Assembly (NCBI GenBank): GCA_963665455.1
Contig: OY762279.1
Coordinates: forward strand, 1,984,001-2,048,000
Source: VXNE01 sp963665455
GTDB taxonomy: Bacteria; Pseudomonadota; Gammaproteobacteria; Pseudomonadales; Azotimanducaceae
DNA length: 64,000 nt
Direction of reading: 5' to 3'
Shown here: positions 9,130 to 17,232 of the stretch, piece after piece
Layout: each line of letters opens with the position of its first letter
Numbering within the stretch: position 1 is the stretch's first letter
The notes under the pieces: generated by a model
What the model saw: the letters and a program-made list of their open reading frames with translations, nothing else
Told to the model about the DNA's origin: nothing
Database searches by the model: none
Position numbers and translations under genes: made by a program

Positions 9130-9899
9130 TAGGAGACTATCCGGCGCGTGAGCGTGAGATCGAAACGCCCGTACGCCCACTGCATCAGGTAGAGCCAGAC
9201 GACGCTCACGATCCCGATTCGCGCGGACGACCCGCCATCCGGCACGACTCCTTGGAGGAGGACCTCGCGATAGTCCTCGATCAGGATGGCCATCGGATTC
9301 AGACGCAGCACGTCTTGGTAGGCCGGCGGCATGTTGTCAATCATGAAGAAGATGCCCGAGCAGAACATCATCAGCGTCAGCCCGGAACGGACGATGAAGC
9401 GCACGTCCCGGATCCAGCAGCAGATTAGGGCGACCGCGGACGCCGTGGCGAGGATCAGCAGGAATTGCGTAACCACCAAGACGGGGAGGTACAACCACGC
9501 TGCCGAGACGCCGAACATCAGGCCCATGACGGCTAGGACGATGGCGAACACGAACCCATGCTTAAACGTGGCCGATACGACGGCGGTGAAGGGGAACAGC
9601 AGCTTCGGCAGGCGCATCTGGGAGACGATGCTCCTCGCCGACAGGAGACTATCGGTGGAGTTCGACACGCCGTTGTTGAACCAGAGCCAGGTCGTCACGC
9701 CGACGATAAGGAAGAACTGGAAGTTCTCCATCGGCGATCTGCGCAGGTACGTGAAGACGAAGAAGAAGACACCGGTCATCGCGATGGGCTCGAGGAACCA
9801 CCAAAGCCACCCGAGGTACTGGCGCGACGCTTCGCCGATAAGGTTCAGGTAGGCGCGATAGAGGGCGTAGCGCCACAGGTGGGGCTGGAGTAGGAACAT
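9129..9899 (-). CDS. wzm: Polysaccharide ABC transporter permease (ABC-2 type)
   Basis: A 256-residue inner-membrane protein with about six hydrophobic segments and the ABC-2 polysaccharide-export signature near the N terminus ('YLGWLWWFLEPIAMTGVFFFV'-like segment, residues ~28-48). It forms the channel through which the polysaccharide is flipped or extruded, using ATP hydrolysis by the Wzt encoded next to it. It is the first gene of the leftward wzm-wzt-sulfotransferase cluster. About 340 bases of sequence without a recognised gene lie upstream and probably hold the promoter. Confidence 0.9.
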   Translation of the reverse strand: MFLLQPHLWRYALYRAYLNLIGEASRQYLGWLWWFLEPIAMTGVFFFVFTYLRRSPMENFQFFLIVGVTTWLWFNNGVSNSTDSLLSARSIVSQMRLPKLLFPFTAVVSATFKHGFVFAIVLAVMGLMFGVSAAWLYLPVLVVTQFLLILATASAVALICCWIRDVRFIVRSGLTLMMFCSGIFFMIDNMPPAYQDVLRLNPMAILIEDYREVLLQGVVPDGGSSARIGIVSVVWLYLMQWAYGRFDLTLTRRIVS

Positions 9900-10242
9900 G
9901 GCGTGCGGAGTCTAGCAGTTCGGCCAGCCGTCGCGGCATCCTCGCAACCGCTCGGTCGCCTGCAAACGTCACGCGGCGGGCATCATGGCGCCTTGGCGTG
10001 CGTGACGCGGCGACGGGGCAGCCCTTGACGCGGCTTGGCGATTTCCGGACCGGACCGAACCGCTCCTTTGCGTGGCCCGAGGACCGGAACGATGAAGCGC
10101 GTCTTCGGACGGTTCCCTCGCATTGTGGGTGTGGCGCGCATTGCCGGGCTTCACGGGAGCGCCAAGGTGTGGGACTTGGACGGGTTGGCACGGTGGCGAG
10201 ATTCCCGCGCGCCGCTTGGCAAGGTTCGAGCAGCCCGCGGGC
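9900..10242. other. Gene-poor interval between wzm and the LicD-like gene
   Basis: About 340 bases between two leftward genes. Frames here are short and look like chance frames. It should contain the promoter for wzm-wzt and the end of the upstream transcription unit, but I see no convincing -35/-10 pair, hairpin terminator or repeat. Confidence 0.4.
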
Positions 10243-11934
10243 TCACTCCACCCCGCGCAGCCGGAGGTGAGCGCGGCCAACCTGGGGATCTTCGAGTTCG
10301 AACTTCGCGAGACCCCGACCTTCGACCCGGTATGTACATTCGAAGCCCAGGCGTGCTGCCTTGGCAACGAATGCATGCAGATCGAGAAAGCGTCGATAGT
10401 GGTCGCCGAAGCGCTTGTGGCCGTGGGCGTCACCCTTGGTTCGGAACTCAAAATAGCAGCGGGTGCCGATTGGTAGCGTTTCGGCTAGCGTCCGGAGGAC
10501 GACGTTTTCCTGCTCCTCTGCTATGGCGTGCAGGAAGAACCGGGAGTAAACGACTACTCTGCGGTCGAGGGCGTCCGCCTCCGCAACCACTTGCCGGATG
10601 ACCTCGGTCGCCGCGTGGGGTGCCGTCAAATCGAGTGCCACGAATGCGGCTTTACGGATTCCCTCCGCTTCCGACGCACGCGAATTGCGTTCAATGGCGT
10701 TTTCGGCGGCATCCAAACCGAGGACGTGGTGGCCTTGCCTTGCGAAGTGCAACGTATCCCGCCCATTGCCGCATCCGAGGTCAAGCACCCAGTGCGGTTG
10801 GGTGAGTTCCAGTGCCACTGCGGCACCAAACGGCGAAGGCAGAGTGGTATGCGGTTGACGATAGAAATTCGTCCAGTGGCGGTCTCGATCATCCCCCATA
10901 TTGAGCGGGGGCGGAGCATCTGGCGTCGGCCCCTCCACCGTGCTGCCAGGGGCCGACTCACCTAGTGTGGCCATCTCGATCTGCTCGGCATCGCTTAGCC
11001 GGACGGCTGCCATCTTTGCCGCAACATCGGGGCTTAGTCGCCACTGGAACATGGGGTCTGGGACGCGCCAGCCGGAGCCGTAGATGAACTCCAACACACT
11101 GTCCGGATCGTTTGGCACGAGGACATGGCGGCGCTTGAACAGCGTGTGCCGCAGCGGCAAGAAGCGCTCACGTCCCAAGTCGCCCCCAGCACTGTACATG
11201 TAGATGCGCTCGCCTTCCGTCCAGACCATGAAGACATCGAGCACGGTATTCGCGACCTGCCAGTGCAGATGGGCCTTGTTCGAGACGGAAACCGATTGGC
11301 CGTTACCGCGTAGACGAGCAACGACCGTTCGGAACTCGGCCATGGCGGCATCGAAACCGTCACTTTCCGCAAAGAACGCGACGTCGACATCGTCGTCATG
11401 CGGAATGAAGTCATCGCTCCGAATGCAGCCGAGCAGCGTTCCGTAGCAAAGGAATAGGTCTTTGGAGAAGATATCCCGGAAGATGTCGCCCGCCGTATTG
11501 AGCGCATGGAAGAAGATATCATCGATGTCTCGGCGACCGAGAGGAAGGAAGAGTTTCCCGGTCTTCGCGCTGATGGTGTAGCCGCTGGTGAGCAACTGAC
11601 GGAGTTCGTCCATGTCGGGTTGGGACGGATTGTCGATGTGCGGATCGCAATGCGGGGCGACTCTGAGTGACTCGCCGGTCGTTGTCTCGACATCTACGCG
11701 GGCGCGATGGGCCAGCAGAGCGTACAATCGCTCCGAGAACGGAAATCGATAGCCAGATACACTCCGGCCGAAGCGGGCTCGAATGTCTTCGCGGGGAATG
11801 TCGGCGCGCACCTTGCCAACGAAAACGCCGCCGATCCGGACTTCGACCTCGACGGGTTGATCATTCTCGTCATCAATGCACCAACCTAACACGCCACCGG
11901 GTGCCACGCGTGCGACAACGCCTTTGATCGTCAT
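10243..11934 (-). CDS. LicD-family transferase fused to SAM-dependent methyltransferase
   Basis: A 563-residue protein from the ATG at 11934; the frame extends to 12003, but that extra part overlaps a gene remnant. Residues ~1-95 resemble the 'GWCIDDENDQPVEVEVRIGG' type accessory module seen in glycan enzymes. Next comes a LicD-type nucleotidyltransferase-like domain with 'CYGTLLGCIRSDDFIPHDDD', whose DDD probably binds metal. After a Pro-rich linker there is a class I methyltransferase with 'VLDLGCGNGRDT'. LicD proteins add phosphocholine or other phospho-groups to surface glycans, and the methyltransferase domain could methylate the sugar or the added group. It is leftward, upstream of wzm. 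The substrate is unknown. Confidence 0.75.
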   Translation of the reverse strand: MTIKGVVARVAPGGVLGWCIDDENDQPVEVEVRIGGVFVGKVRADIPREDIRARFGRSVSGYRFPFSERLYALLAHRARVDVETTTGESLRVAPHCDPHIDNPSQPDMDELRQLLTSGYTISAKTGKLFLPLGRRDIDDIFFHALNTAGDIFRDIFSKDLFLCYGTLLGCIRSDDFIPHDDDVDVAFFAESDGFDAAMAEFRTVVARLRGNGQSVSVSNKAHLHWQVANTVLDVFMVWTEGERIYMYSAGGDLGRERFLPLRHTLFKRRHVLVPNDPDSVLEFIYGSGWRVPDPMFQWRLSPDVAAKMAAVRLSDAEQIEMATLGESAPGSTVEGPTPDAPPPLNMGDDRDRHWTNFYRQPHTTLPSPFGAAVALELTQPHWVLDLGCGNGRDTLHFARQGHHVLGLDAAENAIERNSRASEAEGIRKAAFVALDLTAPHAATEVIRQVVAEADALDRRVVVYSRFFLHAIAEEQENVVLRTLAETLPIGTRCYFEFRTKGDAHGHKRFGDHYRRFLDLHAFVAKAARLGFECTYRVEGRGLAKFELEDPQVGRAHLRLRGVE

Positions 11935-11989
11935 GCTTGAGCTCGGAGGGGCTAGTCTAGGGGGCCGTGGCGGAAGGGGGCCTTCCCGT

Positions 11990-12175
11990 TGCGCCCCATG
12001 CACGTAGAGTACGCAGGAGCCGAGCGATCGTGTCCGGAAGTCGACGCGGGCCTCGACGGCAACGCGGAGAGGTCGGCCTCGGTCTGGGTAGGGGACATTG
12101 CGCCGGCTTCCGTGGATGCGTCTCGGAGCGATTGGGCATCATGACACACGCGGGGGGACTGCGGAAGCGGGAAGC
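11990..12175 (-). pseudogene. Remnant of the 5' end of a Uma2-like nuclease gene
   Basis: On the minus strand this stretch reads 'TEADLSALP...', degenerate but recognisably like the N terminus of the intact gene at 30684-31463 ('LEADLSSLP'). The similarity continues about 80 bases upstream of the start ('acacacgcggggggactgcggaagcg' type sequence here, with the matching stretch near 31505-31535). The rest of the gene is missing. It is a gene relic left by duplication and decay in the accessory region. Edges are approximate. Confidence 0.5.
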
Positions 12176-12239
12176 GGGCCGGCATTGGCATCCTTCGTGC
12201 TGGCCTCTTCCGACGTGACTTGGCTAGCGATCTGGCGGA

Positions 12240-13724
12240 TCAGCGGCGGGCGACGTTTTGGCGGTTCAACCTCGTCTGGCCGGTTGGTGTGACGAAATGC
12301 AGGGATGAAGCGCGTTTGGAACTCCTACGTCCGAGAGCAGGGCTTTGACCGCCGACGGGATTTGGGCTGCGCCGGCGAGACGCTCTGTGAAGGCTCGTCG
12401 AGCCGGGACGCACGGCAGGGCTGCCGGCGTGGACTTTGCGCACGGGACTCCGGGCGATCTCGCAATCATTGAACCGGCAATGGACGGGCTGCACCGCTCG
12501 TCGGTCGACCGCACCCCGCCTTGGTGCTTCAAACGCGAACCGCACGTAACCGGGCCGCCAGAAGGTGACGAAGTAGCTCGCCATGTGCACATGCCAGCCT
12601 AGGAGCACAAGTAGCAGCCATCGCTCCCTGCCGCGCAGGAGGGCGAGCGCACCCCGTGCTGCCAGCAACAGGAACGCGACCGCCAGCGGCCCGCCGAGCG
12701 CACTGCCGACCTTGGCCGGCAGGTCGGCGAAGGAACGGGCGAGGCGCTCGGCGAACGCCGCGGGGTTCCGCGCGATCGCCCTGATCACGGAGCCATCGTT
12801 GTCCGCGCGCGTGCCGAACAGGGCACGGGCGTCGTCATAGCCCGCCGCCATGGTGTCTTGGCCCGAGTGCGCGTACCGCTCGCGAAAAACGACACCATGC
12901 CCTTGCTCGAACGCTTGGTACGTCCGTGACTCGACACCCGTGCGCCAGACTCCGGTCTCAGTGCCGTACAGTGCCAGGTAGCCGCCCACGATCAGGAGAC
13001 CCGGCAGCAGCGACGCCGCAAGCAGCTTCGGCCAACCGGGAGGCCGCAGGCTCCTAACCTCCCACGCGACCGTCGCCAAGACCATGACGACGAACGACGC
13101 GAGCAGGACGAGCCCGTCGGGCCGCGTCAGGGCCGCCAAGCCGACAAACGCGGAACCCCATGCGAGGTGCCGTGGCGAGCGATCGGACAGCCAAGCAAGC
13201 AGTTGGGACAGGCCCAGGGCCGACATGGCGATGAAGAGAAGGTCACTTGAGTTCCAATCGGCGAAGAAGGACGTGGCCACGGGCCATGTCAGCCCGATGA
13301 CCAGCGCTGCGTGCGCTGCGGGCCTGCTCGAGAGCCTTCTCGCACAGAGGTACATGCCGACGCAGAACGCGGCGTATGTCGCCAACCTGCCCCCCGCCGC
13401 AGTCCACACGAACCAGTTGGGCGACTCCTGAACGACCAGGTACGCGAGGCCATGCACGAACGAGATGAGCGGGCCCCAGGCCAACGACCGCAGCGTTCCC
13501 TCGTCCACCAGCCACTGGCCGGATCGGATGTAGGCGGCATCGTCGTAGTGGCCGATCTGGTCGAACGTGGGGGCGAGGAGGTCCAGGAGCCAGACTGCGG
13601 TCGCGAGGCTGAGGACGATGGCGGTGTTGCGGTCGGTGTGGGTGCCCCACGCCGTCCAAAGCCTGTGCCACGTTGCGGGGGGCCGCGCTCTGGCATTGGA
13701 TCGGTTGTCATGTCCGATGCTCAT
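12240..13724 (-). CDS. Membrane glycosyltransferase (GT-C type), C terminus probably altered
   Basis: The frame encodes 494 residues. About residues 35-400 form a multi-pass membrane protein: a first hydrophobic segment 'IVLSLATAVWLLDLL', a periplasmic 'GHYDDAAYIRSGQ' loop with an acidic pair typical of GT-C enzymes using polyprenyl-linked donors, then many more hydrophobic stretches. After 'FWRPGYVRFAFE' (near 12530) hydrophobicity ends abruptly and the remaining ~95 residues look like chance translation rich in Arg/Ser/Pro, so the original C terminus has probably been lost. A near-identical but shorter copy of the N-terminal half is at 20594-21342. Probable role: transfer of a sugar onto a lipid or glycan in the periplasm, if still functional. 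Confidence 0.6.
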   Translation of the reverse strand: MSIGHDNRSNARARPPATWHRLWTAWGTHTDRNTAIVLSLATAVWLLDLLAPTFDQIGHYDDAAYIRSGQWLVDEGTLRSLAWGPLISFVHGLAYLVVQESPNWFVWTAAGGRLATYAAFCVGMYLCARRLSSRPAAHAALVIGLTWPVATSFFADWNSSDLLFIAMSALGLSQLLAWLSDRSPRHLAWGSAFVGLAALTRPDGLVLLASFVVMVLATVAWEVRSLRPPGWPKLLAASLLPGLLIVGGYLALYGTETGVWRTGVESRTYQAFEQGHGVVFRERYAHSGQDTMAAGYDDARALFGTRADNDGSVIRAIARNPAAFAERLARSFADLPAKVGSALGGPLAVAFLLLAARGALALLRGRERWLLLVLLGWHVHMASYFVTFWRPGYVRFAFEAPRRGAVDRRAVQPVHCRFNDCEIARSPVRKVHAGSPAVRPGSTSLHRASRRRSPNPVGGQSPALGRRSSKRASSLHFVTPTGQTRLNRQNVARR

Positions 13725-14084
13725 CGTTGCGCTCCCATCCCGCCGCCTCGACTCGGAGGGGCAGTCAAACGGTCAACCGTCTGGAGATGCCCTCCCGCAT
13801 CGAGCGTACGACGCGTGTGTGAGCGGACGCCAGCGTACGGTGTGTAAACGACGGTGCGCGACGCCACACGATCTTCATGGCCGCGTCGGCCACGGCGTCC
13901 GCCTCAACGGTTGGTCATGACGGCAGTCCATCCCGTGCGTCATGCGAGTACGCACACTATCCCGGCTTGACGGTCACCAAGGAAACTCGGTTGGTGACCA
14001 GGCACGTGTGGCGAGTGCTCGGGGGCCGATCACAGCCGCTTCGGGATGGCGGAAAACGCGGTGTTGCCGATGCGCTCAAGGGGG
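13725..14084. other. Intergenic region containing a dyad
   Basis: This 360-base interval separates two leftward genes. It should hold the promoter of the membrane glycosyltransferase. The first ~50 bases upstream of that gene are also duplicated upstream of the truncated copy at 21342. Apart from the dyad listed separately at 13972-13999 I see no gene or terminator. Confidence 0.4.
13972..13999. repeat. Perfect 9-bp inverted repeat
   Basis: GGTCACCAA and TTGGTGACC are separated by 10 bases. It lies downstream of the leftward cysteine-peptidase gene and upstream of the leftward glycosyltransferase. With no T-run it could be a regulator site rather than an intrinsic terminator. Confidence 0.5.
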
Positions 14085-15707
14085 CTAGTCGAGGCGTTTC
14101 GCGCGGCAGTTGTAGAGGTCGTCGTTTTCGATGATGGACAGCTTCTCCGGTTCCTCCCCTGAAACCGCGTCGAGGTTCTTGGTGAAGAGTAACCCGGGGA
14201 GGTGGAGCATGAGCAATCCGTCGCCGTCCCTGCCGGTGGACGTGGCATCGATGATGGTGTGGCCGTACATTCGGCGCATGCCAGCCGAATGGTTGTTGTA
14301 GGAGTCGACCGTCAAGATCTCGGTGATCCAGGTGAAATGAGGGAGGTGTAGTTCGAGCAAAGCATCCTTGAGGTCATCGCTGGCGGTGCTGGCGGCAATG
14401 TGGCGGCGGTAGCCGCGGGCAGACGTGAGATACGTTCGCAGAATGATGCGATTGACTCGGCGCGCGTCCTCGAGTTCGTTGAGAAGCCGCTCGTTGACTG
14501 GGAATTCGAGCTCGAGGAGATGTTGGCGGATGAGCGGGAGCTTGGCGAAGGCGTCCCGGAGCCGGTCGCGGGTCGAGACCTCGGCGGCTGCCGCGGTGGA
14601 GAACACCCTGGGCGACATGAGGGCCACGGCGAAGGTTGCGTGGACCGCGCTCAACTCAAGCGTGGTGCCAGAGGCGGTTCGGCGCGTGATCGTGTCTTCG
14701 CTGAAGGGGTGCGGTGTGGTGGCCGGATCCTTGACCGGTAGTGACATGTAGGGACCGCCTTGGTCGTCGTGGACGACGAAGGCGGGCACGTAGTCGATTG
14801 CGGCACCGATGGGACCGGACTGGGTTGCGAAGATGCGACCGATCACCGTGACGGCGTGGCCAACGTCGGTGCCGATGCCGAGGCCGAGGATCACGGGAAT
14901 GCCGGACTCGACGTACGGCAGGATTGCCGCTCCGATGTACTCGGAGTCCCCTTTTTGATCACAGCTTGATGGCGGGTGGCGGAAGCAGAGCGGTTGGTAG
15001 CCGGCTTCGCTGATGGCCCGGAGCATACGCTCGGTGGCGAGAAAATCAGATCCCGCGGGCAGCGAAGTGGCTTCGTCCGGTGCTGTCGGGGTGGCGAGCC
15101 TGGTGATGTCCGCGACTGAGACCCAGTTGTAGCCATGTCGGGCGTGCATGTGGCGCATGCCGGCCCAGATCGCGACTTGTGCGCACGCCCCGACGCGGGC
15201 GTCCTGCTGGAGATAGGCAGCCCCCGGGACCTTGAGGTCTATTCCGAGGAGGTTGGCCTCGAACGTCGCACGGCAGGTGACGCTGGCCTCCATGTTCGAC
15301 CGACCGCGCAGATCGGCGCGCAGGACGGTCCTTCCGATCGGTGCCGTGGGCAAAGGGCGAATGACGCAGAAGCCGCAGTAGCTTGTGGCAGCGAGGTTGC
15401 GGAGCTGATTGATCGCTTCGGTGGATCGGGCTTCGCCTAGCTCTGGCGAGATGTCGTTTGAGAAGAAGTGGGCGCGTTGGCAATGGCGTGCGTGGGTCCG
15501 GAACGTACGCGCGTAGAAATGCAGGTAGTCGGCCGAGTAGTCGCGGTCGATGTAGCGGTCCTCAAGGACGTAGGACCGCGCGCCGAGGATGCGTAGATGA
15601 CGGATGGTGCTGGCGACGGCCATCGGGTGGCCGTCGCCTAGCAGATGTTCGAGTGCATTCCAGTCGTCGGTCGTCTGTAGCGATCCGACCGAATATGTGA
15701 TGCGCAT
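14085..15707 (-). CDS. Uncharacterised papain-like (C39-like) cysteine peptidase
   Basis: A 540-residue cytosolic-looking protein with no signal peptide or membrane segment. The centre carries what looks like a papain/C39-type active site: Q168 upstream of C175 in 'VGACAQVAIWAG', then H284 in 'DVGHAVTVIG', then D314/D315 in 'FVVHDDQGG'. That is the Gln-Cys-His-Asp order of this superfamily. The N-terminal ~160 residues contain several Cys ('TSYCGFCVIRP') and the C-terminal ~200 are of unknown type. It follows a 66-residue gene by about 50 bases on the same strand, so the two probably form an operon. A protease, transglutaminase-like enzyme or toxin are all possible. I do not recognise the exact family. 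Confidence 0.55.
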   Translation of the reverse strand: MRITYSVGSLQTTDDWNALEHLLGDGHPMAVASTIRHLRILGARSYVLEDRYIDRDYSADYLHFYARTFRTHARHCQRAHFFSNDISPELGEARSTEAINQLRNLAATSYCGFCVIRPLPTAPIGRTVLRADLRGRSNMEASVTCRATFEANLLGIDLKVPGAAYLQQDARVGACAQVAIWAGMRHMHARHGYNWVSVADITRLATPTAPDEATSLPAGSDFLATERMLRAISEAGYQPLCFRHPPSSCDQKGDSEYIGAAILPYVESGIPVILGLGIGTDVGHAVTVIGRIFATQSGPIGAAIDYVPAFVVHDDQGGPYMSLPVKDPATTPHPFSEDTITRRTASGTTLELSAVHATFAVALMSPRVFSTAAAAEVSTRDRLRDAFAKLPLIRQHLLELEFPVNERLLNELEDARRVNRIILRTYLTSARGYRRHIAASTASDDLKDALLELHLPHFTWITEILTVDSYNNHSAGMRRMYGHTIIDATSTGRDGDGLLMLHLPGLLFTKNLDAVSGEEPEKLSIIENDDLYNCRAKRLD

Positions 15708-15758
15708 CTAGGATGTAGGGAGTCGGAGAAGGAGCGTGGAAAGAGTGTTGGGCGTCTT

Positions 15759-15959
15759 CTAACGCAGGGAGAACCTCTGGGCTTCCTGCGCGGCCTTGAT
15801 CGTCTCGTCGTGGATGCGGTCCATCTCCTCGAGCGCCTCCTCACTGATAGTGAGAGTGACGCCGACGTCTTTCGCGGGGATCGTGGGCCGACTCGAGGTG
15901 CGGTCGACGACTTGCAACGTGCGTGGGGAGGTCCGGGCAGGTTGGTCTTTCTCGGCCAT
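15759..15959 (-). CDS. Small hypothetical protein paired with the cysteine peptidase
   Basis: A 66-residue protein from the ATG at 15959, preceded by a good gagga ribosome site about 8 bases upstream; the open frame extends further, but that part lacks protein character. The N-terminal half is polar and Pro/Thr-rich. Residues ~37-62 ('LTISEEALEEMDRIHDETIKAA') form an acidic amphipathic helix. Its position 50 bases upstream of the peptidase suggests an adaptor, inhibitor or substrate, but function is unknown. Confidence 0.5.
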   Translation of the reverse strand: MAEKDQPARTSPRTLQVVDRTSSRPTIPAKDVGVTLTISEEALEEMDRIHDETIKAAQEAQRFSLR

Positions 15960-16452
15960 TGTTGAAGTTCCTCGGGTTCGTCTATTCGGCTTTGGGGGCA
16001 CCGGCGCTAACGTGCGGGCGTCGTAAGGCGGGCCGGGGGCTGTCTGAAACCTGTAGGTGGGCGTCGGTGCGACGGTCGGTTGAGGCGGTCTGCAGCACGG
16101 ACGGACGCGGTTGCGCGCTGGACGGGCCTGGCGCGACTCAGGCACGAAGCATGCGTTCAGGGGCGCCGAAGCGCCATCGGCGGCTAACGGCGATATCGGC
16201 GCCGGCGCCGGGGGTCCGGGTGGCTGGATGGCCGTGGTGAGCTACCCGCACGTAGCACGACGGTCGGTATGCGTGGAACAAGCGCGGGGGCATGGAAAAC
16301 AGGCAGGAACGGTGCTCGTCACAACGACGATGGTGCCCAGCGAGCGGCAGTTGGATCGGATCGGACAAGGTGACTGTAGCCGACCATCGTCGTCGCGCCT
16401 GTAAAACCCGCCGGAACAATAGCATATCGTGTGACGGCGGTGAAGGGACGCT
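15960..16452. other. Non-coding interval left of the insertion sequence
   Basis: Nearly 500 bases without a convincing gene. The right edge is the 9-base target repeat of the methyltransferase-carrying insertion sequence. The left part presumably contains the promoter of the leftward small-protein/peptidase pair. No tRNA, repeat array or terminator was seen. Confidence 0.4.
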
Positions 16453-16461
16453 GCCAGTCAG

Positions 16462-16478
16462 CAGCAGTTCTCATTTTG
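16462..16478 (+). repeat. Left terminal inverted repeat of the insertion sequence
   Basis: CAGCAGTTCTCATTTTG, matched perfectly by the complement at the right end. The 9-base target repeat GCCAGTCAG abuts it at 16453-16461. Confidence 0.9.
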
Positions 16479-16545
16479 GCCCGACTTGGCAACGGAGTCG
16501 GGGATTCCGTCCGCGAACGGGTTGACAACATAGGACGGCGCCCCT

Positions 16546-17232
16546 ATGGTGCGGGCCATGGGCAACCCATGGTTCGGATCGAAGGCGACGTCGGGGCTGT
16601 GGCAGGCGCTGGTGGCGCTGATGCCGCCGCACGCGGTGTACATCGAAACGCACCTGGGCGGCGGCGCGGTGATGAAGCGCAAGCCGGGGGCGCTGCGCAA
16701 CATCGGCATCGACCTGGACGCGCGGGCGCTGGAGTCGTTCGAATGCGGCCATCCGGTGGAGCTGGTGCACGCGGACTGCCACGCGTGGCTGGCCGGGTTC
16801 CCGTTCGACGGTTCGGAACTGGTGTACAGCGACCCGCCGTACCTGCGCGGCGCGCGCAAGTCCGGGCGCCGCTACCGGCACGACTACGAGGACGCGGACC
16901 ACGCGGCGCTGCTGGAACTGCTGAAGGGCCTGCCGTGCGCGGTGATGGTGTCGGGATACCCGTCGGCGCTGTACGACGAGCTGCTGGGCGGCTGGCGCAG
17001 CGCGGCGCTGCAGGTGATGAACCACGCGGGGGTGGTCACCGAGAAGGTGTGGTTCAACTTCGCGCCGGACCGCGTGCACTGGGCGTCGCGCGCGGGACGG
17101 AACTTCACGCACCGGCAGACGGTCAAGCGCAAGGCGCATGGCTGGGGCCGGCGCTACGCGGCGATGCCAGCGGCGGAGCGCCTGGCGGTGCTGGCGGCGA
17201 TCATGGCGGTGGAGGCCGGCGCCGCGCCGTGA
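16546..17232 (+). CDS. D12-class N6-adenine DNA methyltransferase carried by an insertion sequence
   Basis: This 228-residue protein transfers a methyl group from SAM to adenine in DNA. Visible motifs are the N-terminal 'PWFGSKA' segment, a glycine-rich 'ETHLGGGAVM' (the FxGxG-like SAM-binding motif I of Dam-type enzymes), and the catalytic 'SDPPYL' (DPPY). It is shorter than Dam (about 280). ATGs at 16546 and 16558 are both possible starts. Its TGA overlaps the GTG of the transposase (GTGA, 17229-17232), so the two are translationally coupled. As a passenger gene inside the insertion sequence it may modify the element's ends or shield it from restriction; no cognate nuclease is encoded. Confidence 0.85.
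   Translation: MVRAMGNPWFGSKATSGLWQALVALMPPHAVYIETHLGGGAVMKRKPGALRNIGIDLDARALESFECGHPVELVHADCHAWLAGFPFDGSELVYSDPPYLRGARKSGRRYRHDYEDADHAALLELLKGLPCAVMVSGYPSALYDELLGGWRSAALQVMNHAGVVTEKVWFNFAPDRVHWASRAGRNFTHRQTVKRKAHGWGRRYAAMPAAERLAVLAAIMAVEAGAAP

Noticed and set aside
16431..17228. Upstream extension of the transposase frame
   Set aside because: It lies inside the methyltransferase in another frame; the GTG at 17229 and the coupled overlap mark the real start.
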